From Hyphomonas atlantica corrig. (GTDB lineage Bacteria; Pseudomonadota; Alphaproteobacteria; Caulobacterales; Hyphomonadaceae), in the NCBI RefSeq assembly GCF_000682715.1, contig NZ_AWFH01000004.1, positions 42,720 through 106,719 of the forward strand: DNA of 64,000 bases, written 5' to 3'. Shown in pieces: positions 10,302 through 17,827 of the stretch. The stretch's first letter is position 1. Every line of letters starts with the position of its first letter. The position numbers were made by a program, and so were the translations under genes. The notes beneath the pieces were generated by a model. It saw only the letters and a list, made by a program, of their open reading frames with translations, made no database searches and was not told the origin of the DNA.

Positions 10302-10496
10302 CAACCAGGCCTCCCACCTCGCACTTCCATGACGGTTAAAGCTCTAGGCCGGGAACTTGCAAGGATCAACAAAGCGTAACGCGCTGCCTTCAAATGGCCG
10401 CATGCACGCCGCGCATGGAACCTATTCCGTTAGGAGAGTGTTCATATAGGCAACGCGGCACCAAATAGGCCCGAGCAGCAAGAAAGGACCGAACCG

Positions 10497-10610
10497 GTGA
10501 GCAATCCAATTTCCCTGACAAGACTTCTGTCAGTTACGGTGATGGGCCTGATTGCCGCTCTGGCGTTCATCATGATCCTGATGCCTGCGCCATCGCTCTA
10601 CGCTGGTTAG
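10497..10610 (+). CDS. Putative 37-residue single-span membrane peptide
   Basis: A short reading frame starting at GTG with AAGGA 9 nt upstream. It encodes one long hydrophobic helix (LLSVTVMGLIAALAFIMILM) after a short Ser/Asn head and ends LYAG. Its TAG overlaps the TAA of convergent rlmH on the other strand, the same stop-sharing layout seen at four clear gene pairs in this window. No family recognised. The N-terminal part could also be a cleaved signal peptide. The rest of the 10302-10496 gap holds no other gene that I can see. Confidence 0.5.
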   Translation: MSNPISLTRLLSVTVMGLIAALAFIMILMPAPSLYAG

Positions 10611-11071
10611 TCTTTGTGATAGGGCGTTCCCGCCAGAATCGACACAGCACGATAGACCTGTTCTGAAATCATGACGCGAACGAATCTGTGTGGCCAGGTC
10701 TGAGGCCCGAATGCGATTGTGTCCGGCACCGCTGTTTTCACTGCGTCGCCATAGCCTTCCGCTCCACCAATAAGGAACACCAGGTCAGGGACACCCTGGT
10801 CGCGCCATTTTGCAAGATTGGTGGCGAAATCACGGGATCGATGTGCTCGTCCGAACTCGTCCAGTCGAATACATTTGGCGCCAGCGGGCAGTTTCGCCAG
10901 GATCCGCTCGGCCTCTGCGTCGAGCCCGCCCCCGCTCGCCACCTCGACCTCTTCAATTCTTCTAAATCCAAGAGACCGCGCAATGGGGCCGGCCCGCTTG
11001 ATGTATTCATCGACAAGTTCGCGCTCCGGCCCGGACTTCATCCGGCCGACGACGAGAAAAATGATCCGCAT
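10607..11071 (-). CDS. rlmH: 23S rRNA (pseudouridine1915-N3)-methyltransferase RlmH
   Basis: A 154-residue SPOUT-fold methyltransferase that methylates pseudouridine 1915 in helix 69 of 23S rRNA in assembled 70S ribosomes. The N-terminal strand MRIIFLVVGRMK, the SAM-site loop VFLIGGAEGYG, and the C-terminal knot RVMISEQVYRAVSILAGTPYHK are all intact, ending in the conserved YHK region. Length is standard. It follows rsfS by 9 nt on the same strand, a common pairing in bacteria, so the two ribosome-related genes are probably one operon. Confidence 0.97.
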   Translation of the reverse strand: MRIIFLVVGRMKSGPERELVDEYIKRAGPIARSLGFRRIEEVEVASGGGLDAEAERILAKLPAGAKCIRLDEFGRAHRSRDFATNLAKWRDQGVPDLVFLIGGAEGYGDAVKTAVPDTIAFGPQTWPHRFVRVMISEQVYRAVSILAGTPYHKD

Positions 11072-11080
11072 CCGTGCGCG

Positions 11081-11413
11081 CTAATTCGCGGGTGTGCGGT
11101 GGGCGTTGTCAGAGGCCCAGATCTTTTCGAGATTGTAGAACTCACGGACCTCGGGACGGAACAGATGCACGATAACATCCCCGGTATCGATCAACACCCA
11201 GTCAGCATTGGGCATACCTTCGATGCTGGCCGGGCGTCCGGTCAGCTTCTTGATGTCCTGTGCGAGATGATCTGCCAGAGCCGCGACGTGACGACCGGAA
11301 CGGCCTGATGCGATGATCATGAAGTCAGCGAGCGAAGATTTGCCTTCAAGGTCTATGAAGAGAACATCTTCCGCCTTGTCATCCTCAAGGGCCTTGGCGA
11401 GAGTTTCGGCCAC
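11081..11413 (-). CDS. rsfS: Ribosomal silencing factor RsfS
   Basis: RsfS (DUF143/Iojap) binds ribosomal protein uL14 and blocks subunit joining when nutrients fall. Conserved signatures are DDKAEDVLFIDLEGKSSLADFMIIASGRSGRHV and the PNADWVLIDTGDVIVHLF core. The coordinates use a GTG at 11413, giving 110 residues, but no ribosome site precedes it. The frame stays open upstream, and a CTG at 11476 has AAGGA exactly 9 nt before it, giving 131 residues; that noncanonical start may be the true one. rlmH follows 9 nt downstream. Upstream (11477-11675) I see no other gene on either strand. Confidence 0.9.
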   Translation of the reverse strand: MAETLAKALEDDKAEDVLFIDLEGKSSLADFMIIASGRSGRHVAALADHLAQDIKKLTGRPASIEGMPNADWVLIDTGDVIVHLFRPEVREFYNLEKIWASDNAHRTPAN

Positions 11414-11675
11414 GTTACGGATGTCGTCGAGAGTGGCCTGCTGGGCGGGCTGTAGCCGCGGGGCGCTAGGGGTCAGGGGTCCGGTTCCTTCTGGTTACGA
11501 TCTGCTCAAGATAATAGCATCCGCAGGCCGGAACAACCAGTGAATTACGGGTGATTCGGATCGATTTCAGCGGGAAACCATGCCAATTTGCAGTTGGTGT
11601 CAGTCTCGCCAGATTTTCGCCGCAACCTGATGGCAGGTACGCACATTGATAAGATCGCTGATGGAGTAGACTCAT

Positions 11676-12359
11676 ATGCGCACGCAACTTGCCGCCGCCG
11701 CCCTTGTGTTGGCCATGCCCCTTTGCGGTTGTGCCGCAGCGGCCCTTGGTACAGCTGGCGCTGTCGGTGTCGCCGCTGTTCAGGACAAATCACTTGGCGA
11801 AGCCGTCGACGATGCGACCGCTTCAAATCAGATCAAAAGCAAGCTTCTTTCCGAAAGCGCAAATCGGTTCGGCGAAGTTGATGTTGAAGTAACGAGCGGT
11901 CTCGTTCTGTTGTCAGGGCGCGTTGATACGCCGGAAGACCGGGTCAAAGCCGAAGGCATAGCCTGGACGTCGCCGCTGACACGTGACGTCGCAAACGAGA
12001 TTCGGATCGAACCAGCAGGCGGCTTCCTGGCCAATGTATCGGACGAGTTGATCACGGCACGGGTTCGCTCTCGCCTTGTTGGATCGAGCTCCGTCAAGAG
12101 TGTGAACTTCAATATCGAAACCTATAATGGCGTCGTTTACCTGATGGGCATCGCCCGCTCAGCAGAAGAACTGAAGCGCGCCGCTGAGGAAGCGAGCGTC
12201 GTTGGCGGCGTGAAGCAGGTTGTATCTTATGTTCGCGTGCGGGATGGCCGCTCTCAACAGGCTGCGCCAACACTCCAGGGCGGAGCCTCTTATCAAAGCG
12301 CGCCTGATGCCTCATATGACACAAGTGCCGACGGCGAGCTGATCGGCGCAAGTTACTAA
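11676..12359 (+). CDS. BON-domain lipoprotein
   Basis: A 227-residue protein with a signal peptide and lipobox ending L16-C-G-C19, so probably an outer-membrane lipoprotein. Two BON (bacterial OsmY and nodulation) domains follow: one about 50-120 (SNQIKSKLL, DVEVTSGLVLLSGRVDTPEDR) and one about 128-195 (ITARVRSRL, NFNIETYNGVVYLMGIARSAEEL). It resembles the DolP/YraP layout of a lipidated double-BON protein that supports envelope integrity, though orthology is inferred only from architecture. A GGAG lies 10 nt before the ATG. A strong hairpin separates it from gshB. Confidence 0.9.
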   Translation: MRTQLAAAALVLAMPLCGCAAAALGTAGAVGVAAVQDKSLGEAVDDATASNQIKSKLLSESANRFGEVDVEVTSGLVLLSGRVDTPEDRVKAEGIAWTSPLTRDVANEIRIEPAGGFLANVSDELITARVRSRLVGSSSVKSVNFNIETYNGVVYLMGIARSAEELKRAAEEASVVGGVKQVVSYVRVRDGRSQQAAPTLQGGASYQSAPDASYDTSADGELIGASY

Positions 12360-12362
12360 GCA

Positions 12363-12388
12363 GGGCCTCACCGCACGGGCGGTGGCCC
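12363..12388 (+). other. GC-rich hairpin between the BON gene and gshB
   Basis: CACCGC (12369-12374) pairs with GCGGTG (12379-12384) around an ACGG loop, extended by GGGC/GCCC with a 2-nt bulge. It starts three bases after the BON stop and ends just before the AAGGAG of gshB. There is no T tract, so it may pause, stabilise the upstream 3' end or partly terminate rather than stop transcription fully. Confidence 0.45.
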
Positions 12389-12405
12389 ATGAAGGAGCCG
12401 CCCCC

Positions 12406-13356
12406 ATGAGTTTGCGCGTTGCGATCCAGATGGATCCGCTCGAATCCGTCAATATTGACGGTGACACCACATTCGCCCTGGCTGAGACCGCGCAGGCGCG
12501 CGGCATGGAGCTGTTCGTCTACGGCCCCGAAAAACTCAGCACGGAGGCAGGCCGGCTTACGGCAGAAGTGCGCCCGGCGCGCGTACAGCGCGTCAGGGAA
12601 ACGCCGGGCTTGTTCGGCGACACGACACGACTGGACCTTGCAACCGATGTCGATGTCATCCTGATGCGTCAGGATCCGCCCTTCGACATGAGCTATATTA
12701 CGGCCTGTCACCAGCTGGAGCAGATTTCGGACAAGACACTGGTCGTGAATGATCCGGAAGGCGTGCGCTCAAGCCCGGAAAAAATCTTTCCGCTGATGTT
12801 CCCGGAGCTAATGCCCCCTACCCTTGTGTCGCGCGATCTAGAAGCAATTCAGGAGTTTCGTGACAGGCACAAGGACATCATCATCAAGCCCCTTTATGGG
12901 CATGGCGGTGCAGGTGTATTCCGCCTGAAGAACGGCGACTCCAATTTTGACTCCCTCACCGAACTCTTTTTTAGCCGCTCCCGCGAACCAGTGATGGTTC
13001 AGGCATTCCTTCCAGCCGTCAGCGAAGGTGACAAGCGGATCATCCTGATCGATGGCAAGGCCATAGGCGCAGTGAACCGCCGCCCCAAGGATGGGCAGGT
13101 CCGTTCCAACCTCGTTGTTGGCGGCACTGCCGAAGCCAGCGACCTGAGCGATGCCGACAAACGAATTTGTGATGCCATCGGTCCGGAGCTGAAGCGTCGG
13201 GGACTTGTTCTCACAGGCATAGACGTCATTGGCGGTCGCCTGACCGAGGTGAATGTCACATCTCCAACCGGAGTTCAGGCGATCAAGAAGCTGAGCGGCA
13301 TTGATATCGCCTCCATTTTCTGGGACTCTGTGCTGGACAAACTTGCGAGCCGCTAG
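12406..13356 (+). CDS. gshB: Glutathione synthase
   Basis: A 316-residue ATP-grasp ligase joining gamma-glutamylcysteine and glycine, the last step of glutathione synthesis. It begins MSLRVAIQMDPLESVNIDGDTTF, the family's typical start, with AAGGAG 9 nt upstream of the ATG; a GTG 24 nt earlier lies inside the hairpin. Visible motifs are VIIMRQDPPFDMSYI-like substrate residues, DIIIKPLYGHGGAGVF (ATP grip), EGDKRIILIDG and the C-terminal EVNVTSPTG. Length matches E. coli GshB. gshA is not in the window. Confidence 0.96.
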   Translation: MSLRVAIQMDPLESVNIDGDTTFALAETAQARGMELFVYGPEKLSTEAGRLTAEVRPARVQRVRETPGLFGDTTRLDLATDVDVILMRQDPPFDMSYITACHQLEQISDKTLVVNDPEGVRSSPEKIFPLMFPELMPPTLVSRDLEAIQEFRDRHKDIIIKPLYGHGGAGVFRLKNGDSNFDSLTELFFSRSREPVMVQAFLPAVSEGDKRIILIDGKAIGAVNRRPKDGQVRSNLVVGGTAEASDLSDADKRICDAIGPELKRRGLVLTGIDVIGGRLTEVNVTSPTGVQAIKKLSGIDIASIFWDSVLDKLASR

Positions 13357-13384
13357 GGCACGCGCCAAGAATGGGGACATGTTC

Positions 13385-13738
13385 ATGAAACTGACGACAA
13401 CCTTTGCGCTCGCTTCACTTTGCCTTGTGGGCACCGCCTGTTCGCAGGCGGCTGACAGCGAAGAGGCGCAAGCCGTCATTGCAACAGAGACCGCTCAGAT
13501 CGAAGATGAGTACACAGGGTCGCTGAACCTGAATCTTCCATCAACCACCCTGTCGGACGACTCGACCTCTGGCGCATTGAACCTGCGCATTGGACAGGGT
13601 GATGAAGATGATAGCCTGTTGATCCGGTCCGGTGAGTTTGGAACGGGAAACTTTGACGATGAGCCGTCCACTATCCTGTCCATGCCAGAACAATCGGCAG
13701 AATCCGGAGAGGAAGTTATCCGGCTCGACCCAAAATAG
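13385..13738 (+). CDS. Small acidic secreted protein, possibly a lipoprotein
   Basis: A 117-residue protein with a signal peptide (MKLTTTFALASLCLVGTAC). The Cys20 could be lipidated, although Gly at -3 is unusual for a lipobox. The mature part is rich in Asp, Glu and Ser with a LNLNLPSTTLSDD and a LNLRIGQGDEDD stretch and no recognised domain. An ATG two codons earlier (13379) is an equally good start; GGGGAC precedes it. It lies 28 nt after gshB and may be co-transcribed. Function unknown. Confidence 0.7.
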   Translation: MKLTTTFALASLCLVGTACSQAADSEEAQAVIATETAQIEDEYTGSLNLNLPSTTLSDDSTSGALNLRIGQGDEDDSLLIRSGEFGTGNFDDEPSTILSMPEQSAESGEEVIRLDPK

Positions 13739-13779
13739 CGCCGCCGCACAACCGTTGCTGGTACAAATTGATCGATCGG

Positions 13780-13809
13780 AGTTGATTTCAACTTTTGATT
13801 GCATACACT
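13780..13809 (+). promoter_or_regulatory. Candidate promoter with overlapping operator for the XRE regulator gene
   Basis: A -35-like TTGATT (13782-13787) and -10-like TACACT (13804-13809) are separated by 16 nt. The -35 lies inside a perfect inverted repeat AGTTGA-TT-TCAACT (13780-13793). The gene for an HTH regulator starts 32 nt downstream, so self-repression at this site is a reasonable inference. Confidence 0.45.
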
Positions 13810-13841
13810 TCTTGGGTTAGCGCTGTGTCCAGGACATCAAG

Positions 13842-14237
13842 ATGCCGCAAGACAGGTCAAACACCACATCCCGACGGCCCACTGGCGCGGATCGCTTCAC
13901 AGGCGTTCAGATTCGTCAGGCTCGGCGCGAACTGGGCTTCACGCAGGAAGACCTGGCCAGCACACTGGGACTGACGTTTCAGCAGATCCAGAAATATGAG
14001 GCTGGGCACAGTCGGTTGTCGGTTGGGCGACTGCGGGAAGTGGCAATCGCGCTCGGCAAGCCTGTAGGGTTTTTCTTCCTGCCCGTTCCCGCACTTCCGT
14101 CCAGCCAGCAGTCGGAAGCCCGCAAACTGAGAATGCTTCAACAGGAAGCAAAAAAACACATCGACGATCTGGCCGAACAAGCTGACCTGATGGCCGCCAT
14201 TCGAATTCTCAGCGCGCTTTCAGCTCGGCAATCCTAG
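13842..14237 (+). CDS. XRE-family helix-turn-helix transcriptional regulator
   Basis: A 131-residue DNA-binding protein. Residues about 22-78 form an HTH_3 domain (QIRQARRELGFTQEDLASTLGLTFQQIQKYEAG) with the recognition helix TFQQIQKYE. The rest is a helical tail (about 95-130) that may dimerise. Similar short regulators are common in Caulobacterales and other alphaproteobacteria; targets are unknown. An inverted repeat overlapping its own promoter suggests autoregulation. The stop shares four bases with the stop of convergent mutM. Confidence 0.85.
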   Translation: MPQDRSNTTSRRPTGADRFTGVQIRQARRELGFTQEDLASTLGLTFQQIQKYEAGHSRLSVGRLREVAIALGKPVGFFFLPVPALPSSQQSEARKLRMLQQEAKKHIDDLAEQADLMAAIRILSALSARQS

Positions 14238-15079
14238 CGCTGGCATTTGCTACAGAAGAAGCTCGACCGGCCAGACTGGACGATACGCTGAATGGGCTGA
14301 TCGCAGTTCCGACACGCCTGCCCCTCCCGGTCATAGACGGCGAAAGCATGCTGGAAGTACCCCAGTTCGCCACTGGCGCTCGCAAAGTCTGAAATGGAGG
14401 ACCCACCCGCCGCAATCGCCTCGGCAATCACATCATTGATGGCTGGCACCAGCCGTGCCGCCCGTTGACCCGGGATTGTCGCCGCGTGTCGCCGGGGCGA
14501 CACACCTGCTCGCCAGAGCGCTTCGCATACATAAATATTGCCAAGGCCGGCAATGACAGCCTGGTCCAGAAGGGCAGATTTGACAGGTGTTTTCCGTCCC
14601 TTGAGGGCGCTGTTCAAATACGCTTCCGAAAATCCGTTCGACAGCGGCTCCGGCCCCATCGCCATTAACCGTGGATAGGCCTCGAATTGCGCGGCTGGCC
14701 AGAGTTCCATGAACCCAAACCGCCGGGGGTCATTGTAGATCACCTGCGCCCCGCTCGCGAGTTCAAACACGACGTGATCGTGGCGCGGATCGGTTCCGGT
14801 TTCATGGTGGAACTCGCCAATTTTCGAGTCAGAAACGGTAAAGCGCCCCGTCATGCCAAGATGCATGATGAGAACCTCATCCGTGGACAGGGCGAGCGTG
14901 AGAAACTTCGCCTTTCGTCCCAGATGTGTGATGCGCGCGCCCGTGAGGCGCTCAGCAAACCGCTCAGGAAAAGGAAACCGCAAATCAGCGCGATTCTGGC
15001 TGAGGTGCAGAATCTGCTGCCCTTCCATGACTGGGGCAAGTCCGCGGCGAACTGTCTCGACTTCGGGTAATTCAGGCAT
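14234..15079 (-). CDS. mutM: Formamidopyrimidine-DNA glycosylase
   Basis: A 281-residue bifunctional DNA glycosylase/AP lyase that removes 8-oxoguanine and Fapy lesions. The start is fixed by the catalytic N-terminus: after Met removal Pro1-Glu2 of PELPEVETVRRGL forms the Schiff base, so the ATG at 15079 is correct and a longer reading from 15106 is not. The H2TH region and the C-terminal zinc finger (C-x2-C-x16-C-x2-C, in ACRNC...FCSKC) are complete. It is divergent from ubiE with only 36 nt between starts. Confidence 0.97.
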   Translation of the reverse strand: MPELPEVETVRRGLAPVMEGQQILHLSQNRADLRFPFPERFAERLTGARITHLGRKAKFLTLALSTDEVLIMHLGMTGRFTVSDSKIGEFHHETGTDPRHDHVVFELASGAQVIYNDPRRFGFMELWPAAQFEAYPRLMAMGPEPLSNGFSEAYLNSALKGRKTPVKSALLDQAVIAGLGNIYVCEALWRAGVSPRRHAATIPGQRAARLVPAINDVIAEAIAAGGSSISDFASASGELGYFQHAFAVYDREGQACRNCDQPIQRIVQSGRSSFFCSKCQR

Positions 15080-15115
15080 GGCAATGGCATATAGCTTACC
15101 ATGCACGAGGCAACT

Positions 15116-15916
15116 ATGGTGACGCGCATGACGGCAGACAGTGAAACCGAACGCAAAGTCTCATTCGGATTTGAGGATGTAACCGAGTCAGAAAAAGTCG
15201 CCCGCGTGAAGGGTGTCTTTCGCTCAGTGGCGTCTCGCTACGATCTGATGAACGACCTCATGTCTGCAGGCGTGCATCGCCTCTGGAAGCATGACGCGAT
15301 GAACCAGGTAAATCCCCAGCCGGGAGAACGGCATCTGGATGTCGCTGGTGGTACGGGTGAGCTCGCCCGTGCGTTCCTGACGCTGGCCGACAAGGCAGGC
15401 AAACGACGCGGCCTCGATTCGCAAGCGACGGCGATTGTGTGCGACATCAATGATGCCATGCTGGAAGCAGGCAAGGCGCGCCCGGACAATCAAAAATGGG
15501 AGGGTCGTCTCGATTGGGTCTGCGCTGATGGTCAAAGCCTGCCCTATCCGAACCGATCATTTGATGCGGTGACGGTTTCCTTTGGCATTCGCAATTTTGC
15601 GGACCGCGTCGCGGGCTTGCGAGAATTCCGCCGCGTCTTGAAACCGGGTGGTCGTCTCGCTGTTCTGGAATTCAGTCATATGACCGTGCCGGCGCTGCAA
15701 GCCGCCTACGACACGTACAGCTTCAATGTCATCCCGAAATTGGGCAGCCTCGTCGCCGGCGATGAAGCCAGCTACCAGTATCTCGTGGAATCCATCCGCA
15801 AGTTCCCCGCACAGGATGAGTTCCGTCAGGAGATTGAAGCTTCGGGGTTCTCCCGCGTCAGTGTAACGAATTACTCCGGTGGCATCGCCGCCCTGCACTT
15901 TGGCTGGGCAGTTTGA
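15116..15916 (+). CDS. ubiE: Ubiquinone/menaquinone biosynthesis C-methyltransferase UbiE
   Basis: A 266-residue SAM-dependent methyltransferase acting on the ubiquinone (and, where present, menaquinone) ring. Motifs are SVASRYDLMNDLMSAGVHRLWK at the N-terminus, LDVAGGTGELA (SAM-binding), FDAVTVSFGIRNFADR and RVLKPGGRLAVLEFS. GAGG lies 5 nt before the chosen ATG; starts at 15101 and 15128 are also in frame. The mutM/ubiE/ubiB/coaBC neighbourhood is a well-known alphaproteobacterial arrangement. Confidence 0.95.
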   Translation: MVTRMTADSETERKVSFGFEDVTESEKVARVKGVFRSVASRYDLMNDLMSAGVHRLWKHDAMNQVNPQPGERHLDVAGGTGELARAFLTLADKAGKRRGLDSQATAIVCDINDAMLEAGKARPDNQKWEGRLDWVCADGQSLPYPNRSFDAVTVSFGIRNFADRVAGLREFRRVLKPGGRLAVLEFSHMTVPALQAAYDTYSFNVIPKLGSLVAGDEASYQYLVESIRKFPAQDEFRQEIEASGFSRVSVTNYSGGIAALHFGWAV

Positions 15917-15922
15917 TGCGCG

Positions 15923-16102
15923 TCAGCTCGGGTTCATTTCCGGTGTCAAACTGGAGCGCTGGGTCGGGTCCAACAACAGCTCATTGGGCGGCGGACTCTT
16001 GTCTGCATAATACACAGCTGCGGCGATCATCGCCGACACAAGCAAACCACTCATCACAAAGTATAGAATTCCTTTGTTTTTCGGTGCTTTTTTAGTGGCC
16101 AT
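15923..16102 (-). CDS. Small single-span membrane protein
   Basis: A 59-residue protein. The ATG at 16102 has a strong GGAGGAGG 5 nt upstream, which is the main reason for calling it. A basic head (ATKKAPKNKG) precedes one transmembrane helix (ILYFVMSGLLVSAMIAAAVYYA) and a Pro/Ser tail (KSPPPNELLLDPTQRSS). No family recognised. It sits between ubiE and ubiB on the opposite strand, so it is not part of that operon. Confidence 0.65.
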   Translation of the reverse strand: MATKKAPKNKGILYFVMSGLLVSAMIAAAVYYADKSPPPNELLLDPTQRSSLTPEMNPS

Positions 16103-16183
16103 GATAGCCTCCTCCATAAATAGATTATCCCTGAACAAACGCTGCACGGAACGACCGGTTCCCACGGCGCAATGGAGCCGCAC

Positions 16184-17698
16184 ATGGGAATGATCGGAGA
16201 TTATCGCCGCCTGATGCGTGCAGGGATCGCTCTGGCCCGCCATGACGTCATCTTGCCGGGCGCATATCAGACCCGCCTGCCCCTACCCGCCCGAATCGCC
16301 GGACGGATCCTGCGGCTCGTCGGTGGTGGCGCGAAAGGTCGGCCTGGCCAGAGACTTGCCCGCGCTCTCGAAAAGCTCGGCCCGGCTTACATCAAGCTGG
16401 GGCAATTCCTGGCGACGCGGCCCGATGTATTCGGCGCCGAAGTAACCGAAGACCTGGGACGGCTGAAGGACAAGCTGCCCCCCTTCTCCATGAAAGCAGC
16501 GCGCGCGGCCCTCGCTGAAGAATTCGGCGCGGCCGACGCAGAACACCTGTTCGGAGATCTGTCAGACCCGGTTGCAGCCGCCTCTCTGGCGCAGGTCCAC
16601 AAGATGGAGCTGGCAGGTGGCACTCGCGCCGTGAAGATCCTGCGTCCCGGAATTGAGCGACAGCTGACGGTGGAACTCTCCGCCATGAAGCGCGCGGCAC
16701 GTACAATTGAGGGCATATCCGCGGAAAGCCAGCGCCTCAAACCGGTTGCATTCACAGAGACCATCGCCGCTGCCATGATGCGCGAGACTGATCTGCGTCT
16801 GGAAGCAGGCGGCGCAGACGAAATGCATGAGATCAGTCAGAAATCCGGCCATTTCGTTGTGCCGGGCGTCGATTGGGATCGCACGGGTCGCCGTGTTCTG
16901 ACTATCGACTGGATTGATGGAACACCCCTGACTGACCCAAAGGCGTTGGACCGTCCGGGTATCGACCGCAAGAAACTGGCGAACGACATCACGCAAGGCT
17001 TTCTCACGCATGCCATCGAATACGGCGTGTTTCATGCGGACATGCATGAAGGGAATTTGATTATCACGCCAGAGGGAAAAGTAGCCCTGATCGATTTCGG
17101 CATTATCGGCCGGATCGGCATGACAGAGCGCCGGTTCCTGGCGGAAATTCTGTGGGGCTTCCTGAAACGCGACTATCTGCGCGTTGCCGAGGTGCATTTC
17201 GAAGCTGGATACGTTCCGGCCACCCAATCCGTCGGAGAGTTTGCACAAGCACTGCGTTCCATAGGGGAACCCGTTCACGGCAAGCCCGCCGAAGAAGTTT
17301 CGATGGGCCGCGTTCTGCTGCAACTCTTCGACTACACGCACACATTTGGCATGTCTCTGCGCCCGGAACTGGTTCTGCTCCAGAAAACAATGGTTCAGGT
17401 CGAGGGCGTTGCACGTGCGATTGATCCCTCACACAATATCTGGTTCGCGTCTGAACCGGTTGTTGGAGGCTGGATACGCCGCAGTTTCGGCCCGGAGGGC
17501 GCAGCAAAGCTGGTGGCGGGAAATGTGAAAGAGATTACCAACCGGCTGAAGCGATTGCCGGAAGTGATGGACCGGTTTGAGGCCTCACTTGAGCCGCCCG
17601 CACCGCTCCCGCCGCCAACCAGACGGTTTGCGCCCTGGTGGGGCTGGTTCGGCTTTATCACGGCTCTGGTAGCCCTCGCCATATGGGCGGCGAAATAG
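16184..17698 (+). CDS. ubiB: UbiB-family atypical kinase/ATPase of ubiquinone biosynthesis
   Basis: A 504-residue member of the ABC1/ADCK/UbiB protein-kinase-like family, needed for ubiquinone synthesis at the membrane. It shows the family's KxGQ motif (K71-L-G-Q74), the Ala-rich nucleotide loop AAASLAQVH, the invariant Lys in TRAVKILRPG, HADMHEGNL (catalytic loop) and LIDFGIIGRI (DFG equivalent). A C-terminal hydrophobic segment (WWGWFGFITALVALAIW) is the expected membrane anchor. The ATG at 16184 has GGAG 6 nt upstream; the ATG at 16172 is an alternative. Confidence 0.95.
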   Translation: MGMIGDYRRLMRAGIALARHDVILPGAYQTRLPLPARIAGRILRLVGGGAKGRPGQRLARALEKLGPAYIKLGQFLATRPDVFGAEVTEDLGRLKDKLPPFSMKAARAALAEEFGAADAEHLFGDLSDPVAAASLAQVHKMELAGGTRAVKILRPGIERQLTVELSAMKRAARTIEGISAESQRLKPVAFTETIAAAMMRETDLRLEAGGADEMHEISQKSGHFVVPGVDWDRTGRRVLTIDWIDGTPLTDPKALDRPGIDRKKLANDITQGFLTHAIEYGVFHADMHEGNLIITPEGKVALIDFGIIGRIGMTERRFLAEILWGFLKRDYLRVAEVHFEAGYVPATQSVGEFAQALRSIGEPVHGKPAEEVSMGRVLLQLFDYTHTFGMSLRPELVLLQKTMVQVEGVARAIDPSHNIWFASEPVVGGWIRRSFGPEGAAKLVAGNVKEITNRLKRLPEVMDRFEASLEPPAPLPPPTRRFAPWWGWFGFITALVALAIWAAK

Positions 17699-17827
17699 CC
17701 CGATGACAGCAAAATCCTGCAAAACCTGGCGAAATCCTTAACTGACACGGCAGGTTCACGGGGATTTCATGGGGCATCGGCAAGGAATTTGCGGTAAGAG
17801 TGCCATCAAGACTGAAGGCCCCGATTA

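Noticed and set aside
11466..11687. Possible small gene between rsfS and the BON gene
   Set aside because: Frames there have no ribosome site and no sensible protein pattern, and they overlap the likely rsfS extension.
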